A stretch of 33,334 bases of DNA from Lachnospiraceae bacterium (GTDB taxonomy: Bacteria; Bacillota; Clostridia; Lachnospirales; Lachnospiraceae), in NCBI GenBank assembly GCA_017543445.1, contig JAFYGB010000007.1, forward strand, positions 1-33,334, given 5' to 3'. Positions 16,131 to 24,482 of the stretch are shown here, piece by piece; the first letter of the stretch is position 1, and every line of letters starts with the position of its first letter. Made by a program: the position numbers and the translations under genes. A model generated the notes under the pieces. The model made no database searches. It had not been told where the DNA came from and was given only the letters and a program-made list of their open reading frames with translations.

Positions 16131-17987
16131 TCAGTTCACACGGCAGATCTCCACATCTTCCCCTGCTCCTGTTACGACCACACGCTGATCAACAATAACA
16201 TAACTATAGTCCAGAGAACTCACATCCAGTTTTTTTATCAGGTTTCCGGAACAGTCCAGATTCTCGATATCACCGCATCCGCTCACATCCAAGCTCTTCA
16301 GCTGATTATGGGAACAATCCAAATTATACATATACGATTTCTCGCCCATAACCAGGCTCTTCAGCTGATTATTGAAACAATCTATATCCTCAAGGTAAAA
16401 ACATCCGTTTAGATCCAGGCTCTTCAGCTGATTACCGGAACAATCCAATGAACCTAAATTTTTACATCCGCTTATGTTCAACTTCGTCAGTTGGTTCTCT
16501 TCACAACTCAGGTAATCGAGATTGGAACATGCACCCAAGTCCAGACTCGTAAGAGCATTTTCGTCGCAACACAGACTGGAAAGTTGCGGGAGGGGTTCCA
16601 CATTCAGGCTCGTTAATAAATTTCTGCTACAAAACAGATCATCCAACGCCGGACAATGTCCCAAATCGAGACTCGTCAGCTGGTTATCCATGCAATACAC
16701 GTCTTTCAAAACAGGTTTATCACCCAATGTCAGGGTTTGCAGAGAGTTCGAACTACAGGAGATCTGGGTAAGCGCGGGATTCCCACTCAGGTCCAGATTT
16801 CTCAGCATATTGTCACTGCATTGAATGGTTTCAAGTGCCCGGCACCGACTCACATTCAAACTCCATAATTTGTTCTGATAACAGTTCAATTCCTCCAACA
16901 AAGGATTCCCGCTCAGGTCCAATACGGACAGGTTACAACCAGCGCAATCCAGAATCTTAAGTACGTCATTCCGGCTAACATCCAGCTTCGAGAGTGCATC
17001 ACTGCTGCAGTATAATTCTTCCAACAGAGGATTTGCGCTTAGGTCGAGTTCTTTCAGTTTCGGATCCGAACATCCGAGGACCCTGAGTTTGGGGTTCTTC
17101 GAAGTTACCGTTTCCGCAAAAATGCAACCGTGACAGATCAATTCCTCCAGTTTCGTATTTGAGCTTACATCCAAAACCAATGAGTTATAGTAGCAACTAC
17201 AATCCAGCGTTTTCAGGTTAGGATTCTTACTCAGGTCTAAGGCCGTGAGGTAATTATGGTCACACGAAAGGGTTACCAATTCAGGATTAGCGGTCAGATC
17301 CAATTGCGTGAATATGTTATCACTACACAAAAGGGCCTTCAGTTTAGGATTCCCACTCAGATCCAACAACCTGATGTTATTATAGTCACAATTCAGCTCT
17401 TCCAACAACGGATTATTCCTCACATTAAGTGAATCTAAAGCATTTCGTTCACAAAAGAGCCCTTTCAGTTTAGGATTCCGCGATATATCCAGTTCTTCTA
17501 TGTTATTCTGTGTGCAATCCAGATACTCCAGATTTTCAAAGTTCTCTATCCCATTCAGTCGAGCGATCGAAAATGAAGAGACTGCTATCCTTTTAACAGA
17601 CTTAAGTTCTTCCTCAGAAAGAATTCCGTCCTCATCCTTATCGAAATTTATAGCGATATACCTGCGAAAACGAACGTCCGGAAAGAATTCCTCCGTGATC
17701 GGAACCGTGCTCGGGCGCGGGACTTCTTCCGTCGCAGGTTCCACTGTTGTGGGCTCCTGCGTTGTAGATTCCTGCGTTGCGGGTTCGGCAAGCGTCGTTT
17801 CTTCTGTCACAGGCTCCGTTGATATTTTCTCCGTCATAGCAGTTGTTTCCATGTCTGCTGTCGTCGAAGCGATCTTCGTCATCTCCTGTGATATCGCCGG
17901 AGTGGTCTCCTCTTCATTCTTCCGATTACATGCTCCAAAACACAATGTCAATCCGAGGAATACCATGGCCGATCTGATCTTCTTCAT
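16131..17987 (-). CDS. Leucine-rich-repeat lipoprotein with EF-hand-like loop
   Basis: A 618-residue lipoprotein: lipobox FGAC (Cys20), Thr/Glu/Pro-rich stalk (about 25-95), a calcium-binding-type loop DKDEDGILSEEE (residues 116-127) that fits the EF-hand pattern, then 21 leucine-rich repeats (about 153-595). Each repeat is about 21 residues with the pattern LxCxxNxLxxLDLSxNPxL, the C in the third position being almost invariant, which suggests a stacked cysteine ladder. The C-terminal end is a short non-repeat cap. Similar repeats serve protein binding on bacterial surfaces; the ligand is unknown. The start has AAGGGGGTG. It lies 38 bases after the phosphate-binding-like lipoprotein gene and probably shares its promoter. 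A bidirectional terminator follows. Confidence 0.88.
   Translation of the reverse strand: MKKIRSAMVFLGLTLCFGACNRKNEEETTPAISQEMTKIASTTADMETTAMTEKISTEPVTEETTLAEPATQESTTQEPTTVEPATEEVPRPSTVPITEEFFPDVRFRRYIAINFDKDEDGILSEEELKSVKRIAVSSFSIARLNGIENFENLEYLDCTQNNIEELDISRNPKLKGLFCERNALDSLNVRNNPLLEELNCDYNNIRLLDLSGNPKLKALLCSDNIFTQLDLTANPELVTLSCDHNYLTALDLSKNPNLKTLDCSCYYNSLVLDVSSNTKLEELICHGCIFAETVTSKNPKLRVLGCSDPKLKELDLSANPLLEELYCSSDALSKLDVSRNDVLKILDCAGCNLSVLDLSGNPLLEELNCYQNKLWSLNVSRCRALETIQCSDNMLRNLDLSGNPALTQISCSSNSLQTLTLGDKPVLKDVYCMDNQLTSLDLGHCPALDDLFCSRNLLTSLNVEPLPQLSSLCCDENALTSLDLGACSNLDYLSCEENQLTKLNISGCKNLGSLDCSGNQLKSLDLNGCFYLEDIDCFNNQLKSLVMGEKSYMYNLDCSHNQLKSLDVSGCGDIENLDCSGNLIKKLDVSSLDYSYVIVDQRVVVTGAGEDVEICRVN
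16200..17530 (-). repeat. 63-bp coding repeat array of the LRR gene
   Basis: About 21 diverged tandem units of 63 bases, each encoding one leucine-rich repeat. The best-conserved parts encode the LxC and LDLSxNP segments. The units are diverged, so this is an old expansion rather than a recent unstable array. Confidence 0.8.
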
Positions 17988-18025
17988 AATTCCAACACCC
18001 CCTTAGCGGTTTCATTTTCCAATCG

Positions 18026-19087
18026 TTACCGTATGCTCGTATAACCGCCGGCGACTACTGCTTCCTGACCTTCATCCGTCAAAAGCCACTCACAGAGTTT
18101 ACGTACCGGACTGTCCTGCGGCTCATCACTACGATATACCGCATATACGACCTTCGATAACGGATATTCTCCACTCGCGATGGTCCGATCATTCGGCGCT
18201 ATCCCGTCGATCTTCATGAACTTGATATTCTCGACGACATACAGTTCTTTCGCGTATAGGTAAACGGAATAGCCTAAGGCTTCCGGTCCGTTCTCATAGG
18301 TAAGTAATTCCAGGACAGCATCCATTCCCACGGGCACCATGTGTGAAGGAGCTTCCATCAGAGGCCGATCCTTCATGACCATCTTCTCCATCAGGTTCTG
18401 GCTTCCCGAATTCTTCGGTCGCTGATAGGGAATGATATTCTTATCCGCCCCGCCGACGTCTTTCCAGTTTGTGATCTTACCGGAGTAAATGTCACGGATC
18501 TGGTCCAGCGTAAGACTGTCTACCGGGTTCTCTTCATTCGTCACAAACACAAAAGCATCACGGCCAATACCTGTCATTTCAAATGTCACTCCGGCTTCTT
18601 TCGCCTGCTGAATGATATCGTCCGACGGTTCCGAGACAAAGATCACATCCGCATCCCCATGGATCAGGTTGTAATATGCCTGGCTGGTCTTATTATGCTT
18701 GATAAAATCTTCTGCTTCCGTTTGGGTCAGGCCCATAGTCGCCATCGCGATCTCGATCGACATCGGATACTGTGCGGTCGCACCATCTACGCGCGGATAG
18801 GTATCCTTCGTAAACAGATACTCGACCGGTTTCTCTGTCGTAGGCTCCTGCGTAGTAGGTTCCTCCGTGGTAGGCTCCTGCGTAGTCGGTTCCTGCGTAG
18901 TCGGCTCCTGCGTGGTCGGCTCCTCGGTCACGGGTTCCTGCTTGGTCACCGCCTGCGTTACATCGCCCGTAGATGCAGCGACCTTAGTCGGCTCCGCACT
19001 ACTCTCGTTCGTATTCTTTTCGCCGCATCCCGTAACACAAAGCATAAGGGATAACGCCGATATCAACATCCGGTTTTTCTTTTTCAT
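18026..19087 (-). CDS. PstS-like substrate-binding lipoprotein with TTQEP-repeat stalk
   Basis: A 353-residue lipoprotein: lipobox VTGC (Cys21), a stalk made of seven TTQEP-type pentapeptides (about residues 51-87), then a phosphate-binding-protein-like domain of the PstS/PBP-like class (about 90-353). Recognisable blocks are GDADVIFVSEPSDD, GRDAFVFVTNEENPVDSLTL, IRDIYSGKITNWKDVGG and RPKNSGSQNLMEKMV; the last resembles the SGT/SGS oxyanion-binding loop of phosphate-binding proteins. No pstC, pstA or pstB gene is nearby, so it may be an orphan binding or sensing protein rather than a transporter subunit. It starts after AGGAGG and is followed at 38 bases by the large LRR lipoprotein gene. Confidence 0.83.
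   Translation of the reverse strand: MKKKNRMLISALSLMLCVTGCGEKNTNESSAEPTKVAASTGDVTQAVTKQEPVTEEPTTQEPTTQEPTTQEPTTEEPTTQEPTTEKPVEYLFTKDTYPRVDGATAQYPMSIEIAMATMGLTQTEAEDFIKHNKTSQAYYNLIHGDADVIFVSEPSDDIIQQAKEAGVTFEMTGIGRDAFVFVTNEENPVDSLTLDQIRDIYSGKITNWKDVGGADKNIIPYQRPKNSGSQNLMEKMVMKDRPLMEAPSHMVPVGMDAVLELLTYENGPEALGYSVYLYAKELYVVENIKFMKIDGIAPNDRTIASGEYPLSKVVYAVYRSDEPQDSPVRKLCEWLLTDEGQEAVVAGGYTSIR
18827..18937 (-). repeat. 15-bp coding microrepeats (TTQEP stalk)
   Basis: Seven near-identical 15-base units encode the TTQEP/TTEEP stalk of the lipoprotein. Copies differ by single bases. Such an array may vary in length between strains by slippage, changing stalk length without a frameshift. Confidence 0.8.
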
Positions 19088-19128
19088 AAGTGGTCCTCCT
19101 GATTCGTAAGATAACTTCTTTCACCCTT

Positions 19129-19157
19129 ACCATAGCAAACCCTGCCTGACTTTTCAA
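19129..19157 (-). promoter_or_regulatory. Promoter of the PstS-like / LRR lipoprotein pair
   Basis: On the minus strand TTGAAA (19152-19157) and TATGGT (19129-19134) with a 17-base spacer. Upstream, the 9-base sequence CGTAACAAT occurs twice in the same orientation (19184-19192 and 19227-19235, 43 bases apart), a possible activator site. Confidence 0.55.
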
Positions 19158-19256
19158 CCTCTTCGGGACAGATTTAAATCCTTCGTAACAATGTTTAATA
19201 GTTTTGAAACAAGGTCGGAAATAAAACGTAACAATTTGTAATAAACTCGAAAAGAT

Positions 19257-19281
19257 CCCGGGCTTCAAACCGAAGCCCGGG
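19257..19281 (-). terminator. Terminator of the seven-gene string
   Basis: CCCGGGCTTCGGTTTGAAGCCCGGG on the minus strand is written here as its 10-bp arms CCCGGGCTTC and GAAGCCCGGG around a 5-base loop. It is followed by ATCTTTTC and lies just after the degenerate Rep-like gene. Confidence 0.88.
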
Positions 19282-19291
19282 ACCTGTCTCC

Positions 19292-19885
19292 CTAGTCTTT
19301 CTTCTTCCAAAAGATGTCCGCCCAGCGCTTCCAGAAACCATCCCTGGTGCGTTTGCTCACGGGCTCTTTTGTATTCGTTATGTAGTCCCTGAAGTCGAAG
19401 TTCGCCTGTACCTCCTCGTCGGGGTAAATGGGGCGGTCCAGGGCCTGCTGGTGCTTATTCTCCCCGGTCAGGTCCTTCAGGGCCTCGGAGATCCAGTAGC
19501 GACCGTCGATCGGACGCGGAAAATGTTCCTGTGCGCCGAACCATTTCGCGAAATCTGCGCCCGTGACCGTAGACGCGACGATGCAGACCATACACCACCG
19601 GTTTGGCTTTTTATCGCCGAGATACGGCGGTTTATTCATGTATTCTTCGATGTATTCCTCGGCAGAAGCATAGTTCTCCATCTCGGGAAAACCGTCCGCC
19701 CAGTCGTGTTGCAGACCAAAGCGGCGGATATTCATATCGTGCTCGTTATAGTATTCCTTATCATGCAGGATATAGGCCCATAGCAGGATACCCTCGTGCT
19801 CCAAGGCAGCCCGGATAAAAGCCTCCGTGTCGTCGCCTCGGTCGCCATCTTTGATACTCAGATAAAAACCTTTTTCCTTCGCCAT
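19292..19885 (-). CDS. Diverged plasmid Rep-like protein, catalytic residues apparently lost
   Basis: A 197-residue soluble protein. Its outline matches rolling-circle replication initiators of the HUH class: WAYILHDKE (36-44), a KKP strand (92-94) where such proteins have a His-x-His metal site, FAKWFG (112-117), an LT(H)E-like segment (ALKDLTGENKHQQAL, 135-149) and DEEVQANFDF (156-165). In place of the expected KKPHxH it reads KKPNRW, and in place of YLTH it reads DLTG, so the metal-binding histidines and probable catalytic tyrosine seem absent. It is therefore more likely a domesticated relic or a binding protein than an active nuclease. It starts 5 bases after the small LRR lipoprotein gene, at the end of a seven-gene string. 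The family assignment rests on remembered motifs. Confidence 0.55.
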   Translation of the reverse strand: MAKEKGFYLSIKDGDRGDDTEAFIRAALEHEGILLWAYILHDKEYYNEHDMNIRRFGLQHDWADGFPEMENYASAEEYIEEYMNKPPYLGDKKPNRWCMVCIVASTVTGADFAKWFGAQEHFPRPIDGRYWISEALKDLTGENKHQQALDRPIYPDEEVQANFDFRDYITNTKEPVSKRTRDGFWKRWADIFWKKKD

Positions 19886-19890
19886 AGCAT

Positions 19891-20493
19891 TTACCTTGAA
19901 TCAGTCTCCCACTCCGGATGCGACGGACGCGTCACACGCATGACTATCAAGTCTTCTTGGTCAGCACCGATAAGTTCCACTTCCTTATCAACGCTCAGGC
20001 TATTCAGATAAAAAGATCCGCTGACGTCCAAACTCGTTAACAACGTGTCCGCTACACGCAAGGTCGACAAAAATCTATTCCCTGAAACATCCAGTTCCTT
20101 CAAAGGATTGTTGTTGCAATTGAGTTCGTTCAGCGAATCCAACCTGGAAACATCCAATTTAACCAAAGAATTCCCGGAGCAATTCAAACTCAACAGACTC
20201 GTAAAGTAATCAACTCCCGTCAAGTCAACGATGCCCATACCATTCACTTCGAGCACTTTCAGACCATGAGATTCGTCGCTGGTGAGGATCCCGTCTTTAT
20301 TCAAATCGATATGCGTCAAAACATACTCCCGAAATACAGGATCCGGAAAAACCGTATCATCAATATCTGCCAACTTATGCGCGGCTGTGGTTTGGTGTGG
20401 CGGTTCCGTAAAATCAAAACCCATAGGGCATCCTGTCAAAAACAAAGCGGAGGCCGCGATAGCCATCACCTTTATAACATTCGATTTCTTCAT
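19891..20493 (-). CDS. Small leucine-rich-repeat lipoprotein with EF-hand-like loop
   Basis: A 200-residue lipoprotein: lipobox FLTGC (Cys22), short linker, a calcium-type loop DLNKDGILTSDE (residues 63-74) and about four leucine-rich repeats (about 85-165; LNCSGNSLVKLDVS, LNCNNNPLKELDVSG). It has the same order of parts as the large LRR lipoprotein at 16.1-18.0 kb, including a FPDPVFREYV segment matching FPDVRFRRYI there, so the two are paralogues of very different length. The start at 20493 has AGAGGAG; the open frame extends a few codons upstream without support. It follows the LysR gene by 36 bases. Its partner is unknown. Confidence 0.84.
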   Translation of the reverse strand: MKKSNVIKVMAIAASALFLTGCPMGFDFTEPPHQTTAAHKLADIDDTVFPDPVFREYVLTHIDLNKDGILTSDESHGLKVLEVNGMGIVDLTGVDYFTSLLSLNCSGNSLVKLDVSRLDSLNELNCNNNPLKELDVSGNRFLSTLRVADTLLTSLDVSGSFYLNSLSVDKEVELIGADQEDLIVMRVTRPSHPEWETDSR

Positions 20494-20529
20494 GATCTCT
20501 CCTCTCGGGAAGGGCACCCCCGCCGCTCT

Positions 20530-21447
20530 TTACGACCGCAGGCCTTCCCTCAAAATTACTGCCTTAAGTTCTTCGATATAAGCCGTGGCAAAACTGCCCA
20601 GCAGGCTCTTCTCATGTTTGATATAGCCGATCCACATCTCCTCGTCGCACTCGAGCGGGCGGGAAATGATCCTCTCGCCGTTTAAGTCGCTCGAAAGAAC
20701 GCCGCTGGAGATCGTGTAGCCGCCCAGGCCGATGACCAGATTAAAGAGGGTCGCACGGTCGCTGACGTGGATGTGCTTGCTGTGCGGCACCTGGCTCATC
20801 AACTCCTCCGAATAGTAGACGGAGTTGCATTCGCCCTGTTCAAACGACAAGATCGGGTACGGTTCCAGGTCGTCCATGGTCACGCTCTCTTTTGCCGCCA
20901 GTGGATGGTTCGCTGCGATGAAAACATGCGGTTTCGCGGTGAACAGCGGGATGAATTCCAACTGTCCTTCACGCAGGCGCTTCAGGATGACCTTCTCGTT
21001 AAACGCGCTTAAATACAGCAGGCCGATCTCGCTGCGAAACTCTGCGACATCCTCGATGATCTTCGACGTTTGCGTTTCACGAAGCGCAAACTCGTACTCC
21101 GGAATGTCCATGCGGGAGATCAGACTAACGAGAGCGTCGACGGCAAAGGAATAGTGCTGGGTCGACACTGAGCACAGCATCTTCGCCGGGCCGCGGTCCT
21201 TATAGCGCTGGTCGAGGAGGTTGCTCTGCTCCACCACCGGACGTACAAACGACAGAAGCTCGCTTCCATCGGTCGTCAGCTGCATACCCTTCGGCGTGCG
21301 GTGGAAGATCTCGATGCCCATCTCCTTCTCGACTTCACGGACGGCCGCCGAAAGCGACGGTTGGGAGATAAACAACTCTTTTGCCGCTTCGGAAATGGAA
21401 CCGCAACGAACCACCTCGAGCAGATATTTCATTTGTTGAAGTGTCAT
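20530..21447 (-). CDS. LysR-family transcriptional regulator
   Basis: A 305-residue regulator with an N-terminal winged helix-turn-helix (about 1-60; MTLQQMKYLLEVVRCGSISE, AAKELFISQPSLSAAVREVE) and a periplasmic-binding-like effector domain (about 90-290). Length is typical for the family. The start at 21447 follows AGGGGGAGG. LysR regulators usually control a divergent neighbour, but here the gene is inside a same-strand string between apt and the small LRR lipoprotein, so its target is not obvious. The effector cannot be predicted. Confidence 0.93.
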   Translation of the reverse strand: MTLQQMKYLLEVVRCGSISEAAKELFISQPSLSAAVREVEKEMGIEIFHRTPKGMQLTTDGSELLSFVRPVVEQSNLLDQRYKDRGPAKMLCSVSTQHYSFAVDALVSLISRMDIPEYEFALRETQTSKIIEDVAEFRSEIGLLYLSAFNEKVILKRLREGQLEFIPLFTAKPHVFIAANHPLAAKESVTMDDLEPYPILSFEQGECNSVYYSEELMSQVPHSKHIHVSDRATLFNLVIGLGGYTISSGVLSSDLNGERIISRPLECDEEMWIGYIKHEKSLLGSFATAYIEELKAVILREGLRS

Positions 21448-21477
21448 GGTGCCTCCCCCTTTATACAAATAATATGA

Positions 21478-22011
21478 TTACTTTCCTTCGTAAATGATCA
21501 CGCTGTCGACGGCGGTGCCCTCGAGCTTCTTTCTGCCCTCTAAGCCCGCTAATTCCATCAAGAAGACGCATTTCACTACGGTACCGCCCATTTCCTCAAT
21601 GAGGTCGATAATAGCCTTTGTCGTGCCGCCGGTAGCGATGAGGTCGTCGATCACAACGACTTTCTGTCCGGGCTTGATGGAGTCGGCGTGCATCTCGATG
21701 GTGCCCTTACCGTATTCCAGTTCGTATTCCTTCGATACTACCTTACGCGGAAGCTTACCGGGCTTACGCACCAGGATAAACGGTTTGTGAAGCTCATAAG
21801 CGACCGGCATGCCGAAGATAAAGCCGCGGGATTCCGGACCCACTACCACATCAAAATCAACGTCCTTCAAACGCTCCAGGATCCCGTCGATCGCCAATCC
21901 CAGGCCGTCGGCATCCGCCAGGATGGATGTCACATCGCGGAACATAATGCCTGGCTCCGGAAAATCCGGAATGGTAAGCACATAATCTTCTACTTTCTTT
22001 ACCTTCTTCAT
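21478..22011 (-). CDS. apt: Adenine phosphoribosyltransferase
   Basis: A 177-residue purine salvage enzyme that makes AMP from adenine and phosphoribosyl pyrophosphate. The phosphoribosyl-pyrophosphate-binding loop is VVVIDDLIATGGT (residues 118-130), and GPESRGFIFGMPVAYEL, VRKPGKLP and YELEYGKGTIEMH are typical Apt blocks. Length is normal (170-180). The ATG at 22011 overlaps the stop of the PTS enzyme I gene (ATGA), so translation is probably coupled; AAGGAG lies inside the end of that gene. Confidence 0.97.
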   Translation of the reverse strand: MKKVKKVEDYVLTIPDFPEPGIMFRDVTSILADADGLGLAIDGILERLKDVDFDVVVGPESRGFIFGMPVAYELHKPFILVRKPGKLPRKVVSKEYELEYGKGTIEMHADSIKPGQKVVVIDDLIATGGTTKAIIDLIEEMGGTVVKCVFLMELAGLEGRKKLEGTAVDSVIIYEGK

Positions 22012-23675
22012 GAGAAATACTCCTTCCATTGATCATTTCGATCTGTAAAATCATCCACCCGCAACTCACAGATGGTTTTTCTTAAGGGCAATACGCGCGT
22101 CGGGGAGACCGAAAGCGCGGTCACGCCGATCGACAAAAAGTACGGACACAAGGTCGTATCCGCGGCGAGTTCTCCGCAGATGCTGACGGGAATGTTTTCC
22201 TTTCGTGCGTTGTCGACCGTCATCCGGATCAGGCGGAATACCGCCGGATGGTACGGATTCATATATTTTTTCAGTTTCGCGTTCTGACGATCCATCGATG
22301 TCGTATACTGCGTCAGATCGTTCGTTCCGATGCTGAAGAAATCCACATTCTGTGCGAGCGTGTCACTGATGAGTGCCGCCGCCGGTGTCTCGATCATCAC
22401 ACCGACCGGTACCATGCGACAGGGTTCACCTTGCACAGTCAACTGTCGTTTCACATCCTCCAGAAGTTCCCGCACCTGCAGGACCTCGGATAAGGAGACC
22501 ACCATGGGCAGCAGGATCGAGATCCTGCCATATACCGCTGCGCGTAAGATCGCAGATAACTGGGCGCGCAACAGCCCCTTATGCTCCAGGCAAAAACGGA
22601 TCCCGCGAAGTCCCATCGCCGGGTTCTCTTCCTCTGCCGTCTTTAGGTAGTCCGGCATTTTATCTGCCCCCAGATCCATGACGCGGATGACGACCGGACG
22701 GCTTCCCATCCGCTCCGCCACCTTACGGTAGATCCGGTATTGCTGTTCCTCGCTCGGTGCTTCTTTACGTCCCAGGAATAAGAATTCCGTACGGAACAAT
22801 CCTACACCATCGACATTGTACTGCAGTGCTCCGTCCAAGTCCACCAGACCGCTGATATTCGCCTCGATACGGACCCGCTTTCCATCCTGCGTGATGGTTT
22901 CACGATCCGTGTACTGCTGCAGCAGTTTCTTCGTTTCAGCCAGCTGTTCGCGACGTATTTCCATCTGGGACAGGATTTCTTCCGTCGGCGACAGGATCAA
23001 AGCGCCACGCTCGGCATCCGCAACCGCAGTCAGACCATTCATCTTCGGATCCAGTTCCGGACGCACGCCGACGATCATCGGAATGTCCATCAGGCCGGCC
23101 AATATAGCGATATGCGAGTTCTCAGCGGCATTTTCCAAAACGATCGCGCTGATATTCTCCTTCGTGATGTGCATCATCTCTCCAGGCGTCAGGTTCTGCG
23201 CTGCCAGGATGCCCTGTGCCTGCGCCAGGGTCTCAACCCCATGGTCGCCCACCAGTTTCTCAAACAGGCGTTGTGCAACGGCCTTTACGTCCTCTGCACG
23301 CTGTTTGAGGTACGGATCCTCCATCGGCAGAAGCGTGGCCGCGAGCGAGCGTCCCGCCTCAAGCACAGCATCCTCTGCGCACATACTGTCGCGATAGATC
23401 AACGTATGGACCTCCTCGAGAAACAGAAGATCCTGCAAGATCATGCGATAGGCCTCAAAAAGGCTGACGCCCTGACTGCCGACGCTCGCCAGTGCTGCGT
23501 CCTTCAGTGCGATCAGTTCGATGTCCAGTTGCGAGACCGCTTCATTGAAACGATGCTCTTCCTCTGCGGCGCCGGAAAATGCACGTTTATGCTCACCGGC
23601 CGCCTCTTTTTCATAGTAATACAGTTCCCCTATGGCAATTCCGGATACGACTCCGGTTCCCTGCAATCGCGTCAT
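22008..23675 (-). CDS. ptsI: Phosphoenolpyruvate-protein phosphotransferase (PTS enzyme I)
   Basis: A 555-residue enzyme I, which takes the phosphoryl group from phosphoenolpyruvate and passes it to HPr. The phosphorylated histidine is H188 in NSHIAILAGLMDIPMIVG (E. coli H189). The usual GG(x)TSH around it reads AAENSH here, an atypical surrounding. C-terminal substrate-binding blocks are present: GLFRTEFLF, RVMDLGADKMPDYL, MGLRGIRFCLEH, FFSIGTNDLTQYTTSMDR and the CGELAAD cysteine. The length is near the usual 570-575. No ptsH or enzyme II gene is in the window. It overlaps apt by 4 bases and lies 12 bases after the cysteine cluster gene. Confidence 0.94.
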   Translation of the reverse strand: MTRLQGTGVVSGIAIGELYYYEKEAAGEHKRAFSGAAEEEHRFNEAVSQLDIELIALKDAALASVGSQGVSLFEAYRMILQDLLFLEEVHTLIYRDSMCAEDAVLEAGRSLAATLLPMEDPYLKQRAEDVKAVAQRLFEKLVGDHGVETLAQAQGILAAQNLTPGEMMHITKENISAIVLENAAENSHIAILAGLMDIPMIVGVRPELDPKMNGLTAVADAERGALILSPTEEILSQMEIRREQLAETKKLLQQYTDRETITQDGKRVRIEANISGLVDLDGALQYNVDGVGLFRTEFLFLGRKEAPSEEQQYRIYRKVAERMGSRPVVIRVMDLGADKMPDYLKTAEEENPAMGLRGIRFCLEHKGLLRAQLSAILRAAVYGRISILLPMVVSLSEVLQVRELLEDVKRQLTVQGEPCRMVPVGVMIETPAAALISDTLAQNVDFFSIGTNDLTQYTTSMDRQNAKLKKYMNPYHPAVFRLIRMTVDNARKENIPVSICGELAADTTLCPYFLSIGVTALSVSPTRVLPLRKTICELRVDDFTDRNDQWKEYFS

Positions 23676-23687
23676 AGGTGCTCCCCC

Positions 23688-24443
23688 TTAGTCTTCCAGC
23701 CAGGTCTTGCGGATCGGCTTGTTTTTCCAATCTTCCACTTCCTTATCGGGCACACGGATCAGACCGAGGCCCTCATATGCCGTATCCATGCGCCGATAGA
23801 ACGCATTATAGAACGGCTCCATATCGACACCGTTCTCCCCTTTCGTCACGGGGAACGGTGTCAGATAAAACAATGTCAGTATAAATTTCGTCTGCTCCTC
23901 CAGAGCCTCGGTCGAGATGTCCGGTGTCAGGATCTGCTCATAATTCTTGCGGAACTGGTCCCACACCAGCAGATAACGCTCGTAAGCGGCCATATTCGGG
24001 ATCCCGATGAATTCCTCCACACGTACCTTTTTATTCGGTTTCTTCGGGCATTCGTGGATCTGGTGAATGTACGTCACGCGGTCATCCTCATAGATCCGCG
24101 CCAGCGGAAACAATCGGCACATCCCAGGCCGTGCCTTGTGGATCGTACAGCGTCCGTCCGCACTCAGCAGGCGGCAGCCCTTTCCCTCGTCGATCACCAG
24201 GTGCGGCAGCACCATCGCGCCCACTGGCGCAAACGACGTGTATTTCGCCCCGAGTCCGGCAGCGTCCAGTCCCAGTTCTGCCGACAACAGTGCGAAATCG
24301 TAAGGGTCCAGAACGATGCTGTCACCGACCGTCTTGCAACACTCGCTGCAGCCTTCGCAGTCTCCGCACCCCAGGCGTACCATGTCCCGGCGTTCGTAGA
24401 TCTTTCCGTCGGAAACCTCATCCAAATGTACTTTGTGTAACAT
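23688..24443 (-). CDS. YkgJ-type cysteine cluster protein
   Basis: A 251-residue protein with the N-terminal cluster LGCGDCEGCSECCKTVG (Cys26, 29, 32, 35, 36) and a later C(x)nHKARPGMCRLFPL segment, the pattern of the YkgJ / UPF0153 family, which is thought to bind zinc or an iron-sulphur cluster. The molecular function is not known. It starts after AGGAGGGG, lies between the PAP2 phosphatase gene (39 bases upstream) and ptsI (12 bases downstream), and is part of the seven-gene string. Confidence 0.86.
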   Translation of the reverse strand: MLHKVHLDEVSDGKIYERRDMVRLGCGDCEGCSECCKTVGDSIVLDPYDFALLSAELGLDAAGLGAKYTSFAPVGAMVLPHLVIDEGKGCRLLSADGRCTIHKARPGMCRLFPLARIYEDDRVTYIHQIHECPKKPNKKVRVEEFIGIPNMAAYERYLLVWDQFRKNYEQILTPDISTEALEEQTKFILTLFYLTPFPVTKGENGVDMEPFYNAFYRRMDTAYEGLGLIRVPDKEVEDWKNKPIRKTWLED

Positions 24444-24482
24444 CTTCCCCTCCTGCCGGACATAAGCCGGCGATATGTCCCT

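Noticed and set aside
16200-17530. Regular 63-bp repeats that could suggest a repeat array such as CRISPR
   Set aside because: The units are in frame, diverged, and encode leucine-rich repeats; there are no unique spacers.
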